A DNA stretch of 64,000 nucleotides, taken from positions 45,062-109,061 of the forward strand of contig UQUG01000002.1 of NCBI GenBank assembly GCA_900544205.1, in the 5' to 3' direction. Position 1 is the first letter of the stretch, and each line of letters opens with the position of its first letter. Source of the DNA: an uncultured Collinsella sp. (lineage in GTDB: Bacteria; Actinomycetota; Coriobacteriia; Coriobacteriales; Coriobacteriaceae). Of this stretch, positions 16,458 to 23,808 are shown one piece after another. Under the pieces are notes generated by a model. That model worked only from the letters and a program-made list of their open reading frames with translations. It did not search any database and had not been told where the DNA came from. A program made the position numbers and the translations under genes.

Positions 16458-16522
16458 TTCTACGAGAGGGATTTGGCGGCGTGGAGCAATCTAGTTTTAC
16501 GCGTTTGCAGGAGGAAGCCGGT

Positions 16523-18886
16523 ATGGCAGACGAACTTGTTTTTAGTGGCGGCGAGATAGTTTACACCATGCCTCAACTGCCCAAAGTTGCATCTGTGCCG
16601 CTGAACGGTAGCGCCGTGCTGGTTGGTTTTAAGGACGCTCCCGATGGGGAGGAGGTCCTCTTTGATTTTGACCCTCGGGCTGAAAAGGCTACGAAGCTCG
16701 ACTATGAACTTGCAGCCGTTAGCGGGCTCCTCACGGGCGCGTTGAATATCCTGTGGCAGAAAGACTTCAACCTAGAGGGTGCCAAAGAGTGGGGCGACGA
16801 GAAGGTTGGCAAATTCGTTCTTACGATTGCCAAGTCTGCGGGTATGACAAAGGCGGATGCAACTCTAGAAGACGCTATTCGCTTTCTAGAGAAAGGGTTT
16901 CCTCTTGCCGCGGACAAGCTGACTGCCGAGTTTGGCGGCGGGCTCCAACATCATCTGCGGGATTTCTCGCACCACCCGAGCTTGGTTGGCCTTGCGTGTT
17001 CGATCCTCTCGCAATTCACGTGCAAAGGCTATGGCACCGATACGGCCGGCCGGTTTGTCGCCTTTGACCTGCCTGCCGCCGCCTTCGATCCTGACCGCCC
17101 TCTTATAGGCAGGAACGTTCCAGAGAAGATCGCGTTTGGCACTCTGTTCTGGGCAATGCATCTCGTGAGCGACATGGCGGGGTCTAGTTCAAACCCCGGT
17201 AAGGGGACGGGTATTCCCGGCGTTGTGCTGTCCCTGCTAAAGGAGCTCTCCTCCCTGCCTGTTTTTCAAGACATGCGGATTGCCTATAAGGGCAAGGATA
17301 TTCGCATTCAGCAATGGATCTCAAAGCTGTTTAACGGAACGGCGTTCAAAACCGAGGACGGCAAGCCCATTCGCTTCGACCTTCGGACGGAAGTCGGTCT
17401 TTTCGATCAAGCTTTAAGCCAGGTGCCAGCAGTCGTGGCCAACGAGGTTATCGTTCGTTGTCTCTACATGCTTTCAAGGCTCAAGGCCGAGCTAGAACGT
17501 TGCGAAGTGAGTGATGTCTCCGGCTTGCGCAAGCTCAAGGCTTCGCATTTCATGCCCTACAACAGCAGGGCCCTCACTCGCATGGTCACGGTTTCGAGTA
17601 CTTCGTTCGTTCTGGCGAATCTGGCGACGGCGGCGGTCAGGGCGGGTATCGAATGCGAGGGGAACAAGGTCGTGTTCGCCCAGAAGTTCTTCTTGCGAAT
17701 AAACTACGTTGGAGTTGGACGCCTTGCGTTTGCACTCCATGCCGACTGGGGCTATATGGCGGAGGAAATGTCCGAGGCTTGGACTGAGCGCGCCAGGCGC
17801 CGCCAGGATATCTTCGATGGATTCCACTTTTATAGCCTAGATAGAGAGACGACGAGGATTGCCTTCTCGCTGAAGCTTGCCGCCATCAACTACGACTGCG
17901 GGAACGAGAAGAACGAAGTGCGCAAAGGGCAAAAGAGGAGCTGGGCCCGCGCGTGGCAGGATTCGGTCACGGATGGCCTAGGCATTGATGCAGACGGCTA
18001 TTTTTTGAGCGAGGAAGATGCGTACGGAGCCCTTGAGGCTATTTCGCGGCAGCGAGGCGGCAAGGTGCGCGCCTTGCTGATCGCTCAGGAGCTGGTTGAG
18101 TTTCGCCCCTATTTCCAGATAGGAGATGAAGAGAAGAAGGAATACAAAGGTTTGAAGGGGAGCGGGGCTTGGGTTAAAGATGAATTTCCCAGGAGACAAG
18201 ACGCGGTTGATTTGGACGCCGTGCGTTCCCTAGAGAAGCAATGCGGGGCGCATATCCGTGAGCTCTCAGGTACATTGCCAAAGGTCTTGGTAGGCGGCGC
18301 CATTGCCGTGGCGGCGGCCCTGGGCACAGGAGGAGTGGCCGCGGCATTGGCTCCGGATATTGCTGTCGGTATCTTTGGAGGCTCGTTTGTCGGCCTTCAC
18401 GGGGCTGCGCTCGTCAATGCGAGTCTTGCTGCTGCTGGCGGCGGCGCCTTGGCCGCCGGCGGCATGGGCATGGCCGGTGGCACCGCTTTAATTGCTGGCG
18501 GCGGCGCTGCGTTTGGCCTTTTGGGTTCTAGCGGCGTTGCCCTGGCGGCGTCGATGGGGGAGGACTATGCGCAGTTCGTGCTCGTTGAATGCTCAAGGCT
18601 TCTCGCATTTCTTGATGTGGCAACTGACCGCTGCCCGCATGAGGGAGCCATTTTGGTGCAGAAGGCGGCCGAGGCCGTGCAGCGCAGCATCGCTGGTGTT
18701 GAGGAGGATGTCGAGAAGGAGAATGGAAAGGGGGACCGCAGGAATGGCAGGTTGCTTAAGCAGTTGAAGAAGGGTCTTGGGTATTTGACTTCGACCCTTA
18801 AGCAGATCGAGAAGATGCAGAAGCGCCTTGGTGCCGCCGGTGAGAGCGAGCCGCTCAACAGCTTGCCAGCATCGGGTGGCGAATAG
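16523..18886 (+). CDS. Unknown 787-residue protein with Gly/Ala-rich C-terminal membrane segment
   Basis: I cannot name this family. The start ATG 16523 is chosen for the strong AGGAGG at 16509-16514; a GTG at 16481 is possible. Residues 1-580 look globular, with a His-containing block HHLRDFSHHPSLVGLACSIL followed by RPLIGRNVPEKIAFGTLFWA and HLVSDMAGSSS. The latter resembles a segment I believe recurs in unannotated Firmicutes proteins. Residues about 584-680 are almost pure Gly, Ala and hydrophobic (KVLVGGAIAVAAALGTGGVA; GGGALAAGGMGMAGG; LIAGGGAAFGLLG), like glycine-zipper membrane insertion segments of toxins and defence effectors. A basic, coiled-coil-like tail follows (KQLKKGLGYLTSTLKQIEKM). 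It sits at the end of a likely operon with the exonuclease and the small gene. A membrane-acting effector is a hypothesis only. Confidence 0.6.
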   Translation: MADELVFSGGEIVYTMPQLPKVASVPLNGSAVLVGFKDAPDGEEVLFDFDPRAEKATKLDYELAAVSGLLTGALNILWQKDFNLEGAKEWGDEKVGKFVLTIAKSAGMTKADATLEDAIRFLEKGFPLAADKLTAEFGGGLQHHLRDFSHHPSLVGLACSILSQFTCKGYGTDTAGRFVAFDLPAAAFDPDRPLIGRNVPEKIAFGTLFWAMHLVSDMAGSSSNPGKGTGIPGVVLSLLKELSSLPVFQDMRIAYKGKDIRIQQWISKLFNGTAFKTEDGKPIRFDLRTEVGLFDQALSQVPAVVANEVIVRCLYMLSRLKAELERCEVSDVSGLRKLKASHFMPYNSRALTRMVTVSSTSFVLANLATAAVRAGIECEGNKVVFAQKFFLRINYVGVGRLAFALHADWGYMAEEMSEAWTERARRRQDIFDGFHFYSLDRETTRIAFSLKLAAINYDCGNEKNEVRKGQKRSWARAWQDSVTDGLGIDADGYFLSEEDAYGALEAISRQRGGKVRALLIAQELVEFRPYFQIGDEEKKEYKGLKGSGAWVKDEFPRRQDAVDLDAVRSLEKQCGAHIRELSGTLPKVLVGGAIAVAAALGTGGVAAALAPDIAVGIFGGSFVGLHGAALVNASLAAAGGGALAAGGMGMAGGTALIAGGGAAFGLLGSSGVALAASMGEDYAQFVLVECSRLLAFLDVATDRCPHEGAILVQKAAEAVQRSIAGVEEDVEKENGKGDRRNGRLLKQLKKGLGYLTSTLKQIEKMQKRLGAAGESEPLNSLPASGGE

Positions 18887-19338
18887 GTCGGGGCGATTCG
18901 GCTGCAATTCCGTGTCATCATCGCCACCGCTTAAGATGGTCCCGTGTTTGCCCATCTTTTTGCGAGGCGCGATGAGCATGTCGGCGACTTGCTCGATGTC
19001 TGATTTGCCCTTCGATCAGTTCTTGTCGAGCTCCTTTGGGCGGGAGGGGCAGCGATCTAGATATCCGCTCTTGGCATATGAGACAAGAAACCCGTAAGTC
19101 CGTGGCAATGTCAAAAGGCATACACAAGTGTCAGTCTTTTGACATCGTATGATTTTGGGGAGTGGCGCGCAGCGATCGCGCGCCACCCTGACGGCGTAAG
19201 CGTTTGCTTGCGTTGTAAAATCTAACGATATGAGCATCCCGGTTGCTTCTGTGCTTCGATGCTCTCGTCTTTGGCACCCTCCGCTCAGTGGGGGACTGAC
19301 TGCAAACGGCGTAAACAAGAAAGAGGAGACAACCGCAA
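18887..19338. other. Gene-poor stretch with a possible minus-strand relic
   Basis: No intact gene is supported over these 452 bases. On the minus strand, 19107 down to about 18880 reads as protein-like sequence (YGFLVSYAKSGYLDRCP, one stop at 19016-19018, then ADMLIAPRKKMGKHGTIL). This may be the decayed end of a gene I cannot identify. It lies directly downstream, in that orientation, of the palindrome at 19108-19145. Confidence 0.3.
19108..19145. promoter_or_regulatory. Orphan copy of the AbiE-type palindrome
   Basis: ATGTCAAAAG (19108-19117) and CTTTTGACAT (19136-19145) are perfect inverted repeats. The whole 38 bases match the element at 21962-21999 in front of the AbiEi antitoxin gene at almost every position, including the interior. 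No antitoxin gene follows this copy on either strand. Confidence 0.65.
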
Positions 19339-21462
19339 ATGAAAGCAACCGAGGCAAATCTACTCGACCTTATGGGCGTGGCGAAGATGCAGTTCGTCAT
19401 TCCCGTGTACCAGCGAATTTACTCGTGGAGTGTAAAAGAGTGCGAGGTGCTTTGGGATGACGTCATGCGAGCGGGTCGTGATGGCGTATCGCACTTCGTG
19501 GGGTCAATGCTTTATATCCCCGAGTCCGAGAGCTCTGCCACGAGCATTTCGCGCGTGCTTCTGATTGACGGACAGCAGCGCATGACGACGTTTTCGTTGA
19601 TGATTGCAGCTTTGGCTGACTATTTGGAGAGCAACCCCGACAAGGCTGGCTTCCTTGGCGACCTCAAAATCTCGGCGCTGAGGAAAAATTACCTCTTTAA
19701 CGATGACGACTACAACGGTCTGGCACGCTACAAGCTGGTGCTCTCGCAGGACGATAAGGAGACGCTGTTCTCCATCGTGTCTAGGTCACCCGTGCCGGAT
19801 GAAAAATCGGATCGCATTGTCGAGAACCACGCGTTCTTCCGTGAAAAGATGCACGGGAAATCATTCGACCCTGCAAGGCTTTGGGCGGGGCTAAACCGCG
19901 TGCAGGTCATCGACACTAAGCTCACCGCTGGCGTCGATAATGCCCAGCTCATATTTGAGTCCATGAACTCCAAGGGTAAGCCGCTCACGCCTATCGACCT
20001 CATTCGTAACTACGTTCTTATGTCGCTTCCCAACGACGAGCAGACCAAGCTCTACGAGGGTTACTGGCATCCGCTCGAGCGCTTGTTCGGAAAAGGCGGC
20101 GAAGAAGAGTTCAATGCATTTATCTGGTACTGGCTGTGGCTTAAAGTTCCCAATAGGATGCCGAAGGAGAACGAGGCCTACTACGAGTTTAAGCGCTATT
20201 TCGCCGACGACTACGATGGTGACACCGAGGGTCTGCTTAAGGAGCTGCGTGGGTATGCACATAGATACGCCAGTCTGTTCCTTGGTAAGGAGAAGGACGA
20301 CGGACTGCGCCGAGTGTTCGGCAGAATCGTAAGCCTCGACGTGAAGCAGATAAGGCCCCTCTTAATGTTGCTTTATTCGGTTTACGAGGGGAATGGACTA
20401 GACCGCAATGCGTTTTTACGTATCTGCGAGACTATCGAGTCGTTTCTGTTCAGGCGAGCGGTTTGCGGCAGACTTACCACGGGCCTAAATAATTTCTTTG
20501 CCGGCATGTATCGCAATCTAGAGCAGCAGGACGATATCGAGGAGTACGTTACGGCGATGCTCCTTATCCACAGCAGCGGTATGACCGCATACTTTCCGAC
20601 AGACGAGCATTTTGTCGAGGAGTTTAAGACGCGTGACTGCTACAACCGCTTCTCTAAAAAGCGCTATTACCTGGAACGCATGGAGAACTGGCACCACCCG
20701 AAGGAGTCCATCTCAGCCGACGATTACCAGATCGAGCACATCATGCCCCAGACGATCGATGATGAGCACGGCTGGAAGGAATCGCTTGGTGAGAACTGGG
20801 AAGACGTCCACGACAGGCTGTGCAACAACTTGGGAAATCTTACGCTGACGGGCTACAACCAGGAGTACTCAAACCGGTCGTTCTCGGACAAGCTCAATCT
20901 GCCTGACGTCGGATTTAAGTGCAGCCCGCTCTACCTCAACAAATCGATTGTCTCGCATAAAAAATGGGGTGAGGAAGAGATTGGGCAGCGCGCGGACGAG
21001 CTGGCGAAAGAAGCGTGCGAGATATGGAAGTATCCCGACCTTCCGGCAGACGTCGTCGACAAGTACCGTCCTTCTCGTGGGGAGTCTGACGAGGCTCCTG
21101 TCTGGACTCTGCAGGAGAACCACCCCACCTTTGCCGAAGGTGGACTCAATCAGAAGCTTTTCGATGAGGTGCGCGAGTCCGTTCTGAGTGGTAACCCTTC
21201 GTGGGAGTCCTACATAGCTAAGTACTATGTAGGCTTCAGGTCGGGCAAGCGAAAACTGCATGCCGTGCTAGAAGGCAGGACCAGCAACGGTGGTTGGATT
21301 GCCGTTGGCTTGGCAAAGAGTGTGGATGATCTAACGGATCCAGAGGACATGTGCCAGGACAAGCGTACGCAGGGTGGATTTGGCCCGGGCTTACCCACTT
21401 ACGTTGCGCTTCGGAATGCCGATGACATTCCTGCGGTGCTCGATCTTATAAAGCAGTGCTAG
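19339..21462 (+). CDS. GmrSD-like DUF262/DUF1524 nuclease
   Basis: This 707-residue single-chain protein resembles type IV restriction enzymes (GmrS and GmrD fused; BrxU-like). The N-terminal DUF262 domain has the ParB-like nucleotide motif IDGQQRMTT, with DGQQR at 77-81. The C-terminal half has the DUF1524 HNH-like nuclease motif: QIEHIMPQ with His 467, then NNLGNLTLTGYNQEYSN near 495. After it comes a distinct tail (GGLNQKLFDEVRESVLSGNP, GGFGPGLPTYVALRN) resembling DUF5655-type add-ons. Such enzymes cut DNA with modified bases, for example phage DNA with glucosylated hydroxymethylcytosine. ATG 19339 is preceded by AGAGGAG. The gene stands alone, followed by a hairpin. An anti-phage role is likely by family; the modification it recognises is unknown. 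Confidence 0.85.
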   Translation: MKATEANLLDLMGVAKMQFVIPVYQRIYSWSVKECEVLWDDVMRAGRDGVSHFVGSMLYIPESESSATSISRVLLIDGQQRMTTFSLMIAALADYLESNPDKAGFLGDLKISALRKNYLFNDDDYNGLARYKLVLSQDDKETLFSIVSRSPVPDEKSDRIVENHAFFREKMHGKSFDPARLWAGLNRVQVIDTKLTAGVDNAQLIFESMNSKGKPLTPIDLIRNYVLMSLPNDEQTKLYEGYWHPLERLFGKGGEEEFNAFIWYWLWLKVPNRMPKENEAYYEFKRYFADDYDGDTEGLLKELRGYAHRYASLFLGKEKDDGLRRVFGRIVSLDVKQIRPLLMLLYSVYEGNGLDRNAFLRICETIESFLFRRAVCGRLTTGLNNFFAGMYRNLEQQDDIEEYVTAMLLIHSSGMTAYFPTDEHFVEEFKTRDCYNRFSKKRYYLERMENWHHPKESISADDYQIEHIMPQTIDDEHGWKESLGENWEDVHDRLCNNLGNLTLTGYNQEYSNRSFSDKLNLPDVGFKCSPLYLNKSIVSHKKWGEEEIGQRADELAKEACEIWKYPDLPADVVDKYRPSRGESDEAPVWTLQENHPTFAEGGLNQKLFDEVRESVLSGNPSWESYIAKYYVGFRSGKRKLHAVLEGRTSNGGWIAVGLAKSVDDLTDPEDMCQDKRTQGGFGPGLPTYVALRNADDIPAVLDLIKQC

Positions 21463-21467
21463 GTTGA

Positions 21468-21492
21468 GGGCCGGGAATCTAATTCCCGGCCC
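21468..21492 (+). terminator. Strong hairpin after GmrSD-like gene
   Basis: GGGCCGGGAAT (21468-21478) pairs perfectly with ATTCCCGGCCC (21482-21492) around a CTA loop. There is no long T-run, so termination may be inefficient. Confidence 0.6.
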
Positions 21493-21529
21493 TTGCCATC
21501 TCGGAATTGCCGATGGCTTATCTGCCCAC

Positions 21530-21745
21530 CTACACCTCCGCAATCCCGCGGGCCGCGCTCAGCAGCTCGTACTCCCTCTGGCTCCACTGGGGCAGCTTGG
21601 CCGCGCGCACGGCGTCGCGGCACAAATCCAGAAACACTTCGGCTCCCTCGCAGAAGCATTTGCGGGCAAAGCTGCCCGAGCCGCTTGCGATGCACGCGCT
21701 GTCGGCGAAGAGCTATCGGCTAGACGATTCGCGCGGACAGCGGCT
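21530..21745 (-). pseudogene. Truncated homologue of the hypothetical gene at 23378-23671
   Basis: The minus strand reads CFCEGAEVFLDLCRDAV and LPQWSQREYELLSAARGIAE to a TAG at 21530-21532. It is nearly the same as the C-terminal half of the 97-residue protein encoded at 23378-23671. Further upstream the similarity continues (RESSSR, then a stop, then LFADSACIASGSG against REPSSWKLFADGKCVADGSG) and fades near 21745. An in-frame stop and the missing N-terminus show it is broken. The family is not recognised. This copy and the intact one lie on either side of the AbiE genes in the same orientation. Confidence 0.7.
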
Positions 21746-21779
21746 AAAGCGGGCGTGCGATAAATCGATAATTGATGAG

Positions 21780-21797
21780 AACGAACATGTGTTCGTT
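21780..21797. promoter_or_regulatory. LexA/SOS-box-like palindrome
   Basis: AACGAACATGTGTTCGTT is a perfect 18-base palindrome containing CGAAC-N4-GTTCG (21782-21795), the SOS-box pattern used by LexA in Gram-positive bacteria and actinobacteria. A possible -10, TAAGAT, lies a few bases downstream on the plus strand. No intact gene starts within 150 bases on either side; the broken homologue at 21530-21745 begins on the minus side and AbiEi begins 200 bases to the right. Confidence 0.55.
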
Positions 21798-21961
21798 TAT
21801 ATGGTAAGATATATGCCAGCGGGAGCGATTTCATTCGATATCGTTCTTGCCTGTACTTTTTACTTTCGCATGCTGTCGGCGCGGGCTTCGAATTCAGAGA
21901 GGGCGATTGCAATGCTATACGAATTTAAATAGATCTCTAATGCTTGATTAAGACCATGTCT

Positions 21962-21999
21962 ATGTCAAAAGACATACAAAAGTGTTAGTCTTTTGACAT
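21962..21999 (+). promoter_or_regulatory. Palindromic operator overlapping the AbiEi start codon
   Basis: ATGTCAAAAGAC (21962-21973) and GTCTTTTGACAT (21988-21999) form perfect 12-base arms. The right arm ends in the AbiEi start codon (ATG 21998-22000). AbiEi antitoxins are known to repress their own operon by binding inverted repeats upstream, so this is the likely operator. The same element recurs at 19108-19145. Confidence 0.75.
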
Positions 22000-22525
22000 G
22001 AAACACTTTGATGAAATATTCGAACTGGCGGCAGATGGCTACGGCATCGTGACTGCTGCGCAGGCGCGCGAGATTGGCGTAACCACCGGAGAACTGAGTC
22101 GATGGTGTGCCACTGGGAAATTGATGCGCCGAGGACATGGGGTGTACAAGCTCGCCCAATGGGTTCCGACGCCCCGTGATGTCTTTGCGGAGGCAGTGGC
22201 TCTTGTTGGTGGCGAGGGTTTCCTGTGGGGCGAATCAGTGCTGTCTATGCACGCACTTGCACTTGTTGATCCTCGTGCCGTGACCGTGGCAACACCAAAG
22301 CGTATTCGCCGCAAACTGCCGGCTTGGGTAAAAACAGTGTGCGCTCCAGAGAATGCGAAAACGACGTTCTATGAAGGAATCCCTTCTCAATGCGTTGCCG
22401 ATGCGATTGAGGCTTGTAAGGGGTCCGTTATGACCGAACGCCTCATCGAGGCAACCAAGCACGCTCAAGCCGAGGGCCTTATTACCTCCAATGAGCATGA
22501 GAGACTGATGAAGGAGCTGTCGTGA
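21998..22525 (+). CDS. abiEi: AbiEi-type antitoxin / transcriptional repressor
   Basis: The 175-residue protein has an N-terminal winged helix (ELAADGYGIVTAAQAREIGV, then SRWCATGKLMRRGHGVYKLA) followed by the AbiEi body with FAEAVALVGGEGFLWGESVL and SMHALALVDPR. In type IV toxin-antitoxin systems AbiEi represses its operon and opposes the AbiEii nucleotidyltransferase without direct protein contact. The start ATG 21998 lies inside the palindrome, and no Shine-Dalgarno is seen, so the mRNA may be leaderless or nearly so. It overlaps the toxin gene by 4 bases (22522-22525), the usual arrangement. Confidence 0.88.
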   Translation: MKHFDEIFELAADGYGIVTAAQAREIGVTTGELSRWCATGKLMRRGHGVYKLAQWVPTPRDVFAEAVALVGGEGFLWGESVLSMHALALVDPRAVTVATPKRIRRKLPAWVKTVCAPENAKTTFYEGIPSQCVADAIEACKGSVMTERLIEATKHAQAEGLITSNEHERLMKELS

Positions 22526-23355
22526 AGGAAGTCAAGAAGCCAACCAGCAGACGTAACCTTGACATAGCGATAGACCGACTCTGCACTGATTTGGGCGAAG
22601 AACCGGGCCGCGTTAAAAGGCTCATTGCGGCCGTTGTTGTTGGGCAAATGCTACCCGATGGAGCCGCAAAGGGTGGAAATGCCCTGAAGATTCGCTTTGG
22701 GAAGGATGCCACGCGGTTCTCGCGCGATCTCGATACCGCCAGGGCATCCTCACTGAACGATTACATGACGAAGCTTGAAGATTCGCTCACTATGGGCTGG
22801 AACGGATTCTCGGGTGCCATTGTTCCGAGGGAGTCCGCATCTCCGAAGGGAATTCCAACTGCTTACGTCATGCGTCCGTTCGAAATCAAGATTGCCTACA
22901 ATGGTAAATCGTGGATGACGCTGCCGCTTGAGGTCGGTCATAACGAAATCGGCGACGCTGACGATCCCGATATGGTTTCCTCGCCTGAAGCTGCGGCAAT
23001 ATTGAAAGGTCTCGGGTTTCCCGAACCGGGGCCGGTTCCGTGCATGAGGCTCGAGCATCAGATTGCCCAGAAACTTCATGCTGCGAGCAGCCCCGGCAGC
23101 GAGCGCGCCCATGATCTGATAGATCTCCAGATTGCAATTTCCAACGGGGAAATTGATTACCTAAAAACTCGAGAGGTCTGTATCAGACTCTTTGCGTATC
23201 GTGCGGAGCAGGAGTGGCCTCCAATGATCTCGAGGGGAGTGGGCTGGGACTCACTGTATTTCTCCCAGGCGGAAGGACTTAACGTTTTGCCGACTGTCGA
23301 TGATGCCGTGGCATGGGCGAACGACTTGATTGCAAAAATCGATTCTGCTCGTTAG
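22522..23355 (+). CDS. abiEii: AbiEii-type nucleotidyltransferase toxin
   Basis: The 277-residue protein is of the AbiEii/AbiGii (DUF1814) nucleotidyltransferase family. The catalytic block reads KGGNALKIRFGKDATRFSRD followed by LD, matching the GG-x-AL...R-x-S-x-DLD core with its metal-binding aspartates. Downstream FEIKIAYNGKSW and CMRLEHQIAQKLHA fit the conserved later motifs (the K near HQIAQK). Family members inhibit growth by modifying tRNA with nucleotides and give abortive infection against phage. The start is GTG 22522, overlapping the antitoxin stop, so translation is coupled. No frameshift or missing motif is seen, so the pair looks functional. Confidence 0.88.
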   Translation: MKEVKKPTSRRNLDIAIDRLCTDLGEEPGRVKRLIAAVVVGQMLPDGAAKGGNALKIRFGKDATRFSRDLDTARASSLNDYMTKLEDSLTMGWNGFSGAIVPRESASPKGIPTAYVMRPFEIKIAYNGKSWMTLPLEVGHNEIGDADDPDMVSSPEAAAILKGLGFPEPGPVPCMRLEHQIAQKLHAASSPGSERAHDLIDLQIAISNGEIDYLKTREVCIRLFAYRAEQEWPPMISRGVGWDSLYFSQAEGLNVLPTVDDAVAWANDLIAKIDSAR

Positions 23356-23377
23356 TGACACTGCTGAGATCTCTCGT

Positions 23378-23671
23378 TTACGCCATAGCAATCCCGCGCG
23401 CTGCACTCAACAGCTCATACTCCCTCTGACTCCACTGGCGCAGCTCGGCAGCCTCGACGGCGTCGCGGCACAGGTCCAGGAACACCTCGGCTCCCTCGCA
23501 GAAGCACTCACGGACAAAGGCGCCGGATCCATCCGCAACGCACTTGCCGTCGGCAAACAGCTTCCAGCTAGACGGCTCGCGCGAGTCATCTCCGAGTAGC
23601 TTGATCTGCAGCACATGCGGGCCGCCAGCGGCACATGGCCCTTCTTCCAACGCCTGCACCGTAAAGCGCAT
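23378..23671 (-). CDS. Hypothetical 97-residue protein
   Basis: The frame runs from ATG 23671 to a stop at 23378 with LLGDDSREPSSWKLFADGKC, then GSGAFVRECFCEGAEVFLDL and REYELLSAARGIAMA. I do not recognise the family. There is no clear ribosome site before the ATG, so it may itself be the C-terminal part of a larger lost gene. A diverged, truncated homologue (21530-21745) sits on the other side of the AbiE genes, which argues that the sequence is real protein and not a chance frame. Three cysteines and acidic helices are visible; no membrane segment. Confidence 0.5.
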   Translation of the reverse strand: MRFTVQALEEGPCAAGGPHVLQIKLLGDDSREPSSWKLFADGKCVADGSGAFVRECFCEGAEVFLDLCRDAVEAAELRQWSQREYELLSAARGIAMA

Positions 23672-23694
23672 CTGGAGGGACAGAGTATAAAATC

Positions 23695-23738
23695 CGGAAA
23701 AGTGTCGAAATAGGCACCTTAAAACTTCGGAAAAGTGT
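23695..23738. repeat. Two copies of CGGAAAAGTGT, 33 bp apart
   Basis: The 11-mer is at 23695-23705 and 23728-23738, both followed by AT-rich bases, just upstream (minus sense) of the hypothetical gene at 23378-23671. They may be operator half-sites. Nothing else is seen in 23672-23808. Confidence 0.4.
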
Positions 23739-23808
23739 GGCTGGATGACAAAACAGCACTTAGAAGCCGGTGCTGGATGCGGGATCCTGCGGCCGCCTTC
23801 AGCTCTCG

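Noticed and set aside
21813..21932. 39-residue plus-strand frame just after the LexA-like palindrome
   Set aside because: No ribosome site and no recognisable features; cannot be supported as a gene.
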